Virus record (IMG/VR): IMGVR_UViG_3300006925_002531
Span: 1-20,970 of that record
DNA length: 20,970 nt
DNA from: a virus
Reading direction: 5' to 3' (one strand)
Under the pieces are notes generated by a model. It was given only the letters and a program-made list of their open reading frames with translations, was not told the DNA's origin and did no database searches. This document shows positions 20,720 through 20,970 of this stretch, piece after piece. A program made the translations under genes and the position numbers. Positions within the stretch are counted from its first letter, which is position 1, and every line of letters starts with the position of its first letter.

Positions 20720-20962
20720 ATGAAAACGTTTTTTCAATTAAGAGAAGCCAAAGTTAAAAAACTTAAATTGGACTTTGATATGGGAGACCCAAGAAAACAT
20801 CAAGCTGATTGGCAGGAAGAAGATGTTTTTATAGTCAACTGGAACAAAAGTAAAATGGAAGTAACTGTTGAAGGAGAGCCTAAAGCTTTAGAGCAATGGT
20901 TAGTAGGAACTTATGGATACGATAAAAAAGAAGCTAAAGATGCAATGAGGAATGCAAAATGA
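20720..20962 (+). CDS. Small protein with capsid-targeting-like N-terminus
   Basis: The 80-residue protein begins MKTFFQLREAKVKK, in which LRE9 followed by A10 fits prohead protease processing. The remainder (KLDFDMGDPRKHQADWQEED, then VFIVNWNKSKMEVTVEGEP) suggests a beta-hairpin followed by a helix (ALEQWLVGTYGYDKKEAKDA). No known family is recognised. GAGGATAAA lies before the start, and the stop overlaps the next start by ATGA. It belongs to the late gene run. Confidence 0.75.
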   Translation: MKTFFQLREAKVKKLKLDFDMGDPRKHQADWQEEDVFIVNWNKSKMEVTVEGEPKALEQWLVGTYGYDKKEAKDAMRNAK

Positions 20963-20970
20963 AATTTAAA
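20959..20970 (+). CDS. Start of a further gene, cut by the window edge
   Basis: ATG 20959 overlaps the previous stop as ATGA and reads MKFK to the window end. The junction type matches the rest of the operon, and MKFK would suit another targeting-type N-terminus, but four codons prove nothing about the product. Confidence 0.5.

Overview
This window reads as part of a lytic, T4-type myovirus genome with a strongly AT-rich base composition, of the kind found in marine bacteria. The assignment rests on recognisable T4 homologues: DNA polymerase gp43, dCMP hydroxymethylase gp42, dCMP deaminase, recombinase UvsX and helicase gp41. It is supported by dense one-strand packing with ATGA and TAATG junctions and by a T4-style late promoter. 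All genes are on the + strand. I see no integrase, transposase, tRNA, photosystem gene or CRISPR array. The phage-encoded bS21 has the [16 protein letters not shown] pattern of gamma- and betaproteobacterial S21 rather than the alphaproteobacterial or cyanobacterial form, which is a mild hint about the host.

Layout. Positions 1-248 hold the tail of an unknown gene and a 46-residue membrane peptide, closed by a hairpin. Five near-identical promoters (TGTACA, exactly 17 bp, TATAAT with TGG just upstream) then divide the early and replication region. P1 (307-335) drives gene 43. P2 (2880-2908) drives an Sm-like protein, a MazG-like pyrophosphohydrolase, a primase-like protein, a SleB-type cell-wall hydrolase, a GroES-like co-chaperonin and a possible nuclease. 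P3 (5893-5921) drives nine overlapping genes: a DUF1599-type protein, gp42, dCMP deaminase, a membrane protein, a TagD-like cytidylyltransferase, an epimerase, a possible glycosyltransferase, UDP-galactopyranose mutase and a C5-cytosine methyltransferase-like protein. P4 (12189-12217) drives bS21, UvsX, an unknown protein, gp41 and a membrane peptide, ending in a terminator. P5 (15538-15566) drives five small genes of unknown function.

From 16654 the character changes. A TATAAATA late promoter is followed by four genes whose N-termini resemble the T4 capsid-targeting sequence (MKSLxxYLxE-A type, with a prohead-protease-like site). They encode a possible nuclease-like protein, a KxDG ligase-superfamily nucleotidyltransferase, an HxGH nucleotidyltransferase fused to a C-terminal domain behind a second internal protease-like site, and an 80-residue protein. 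A fifth gene starts at the window edge.

How the genes may work together: gp42, dCMP deaminase and the DUF1599-type protein can reshape the deoxycytidylate pool. The sugar-nucleotide genes in the same operon make a glycosylated hydroxymethylcytosine genome an attractive but unproven hypothesis. UvsX, gp41, gp43 and the primase-like protein form the replication and recombination core. The late genes look like enzymes packaged in the head and possibly delivered with the DNA. Functions of the sugar genes and the capsid-targeted enzymes are inference from motifs and context.
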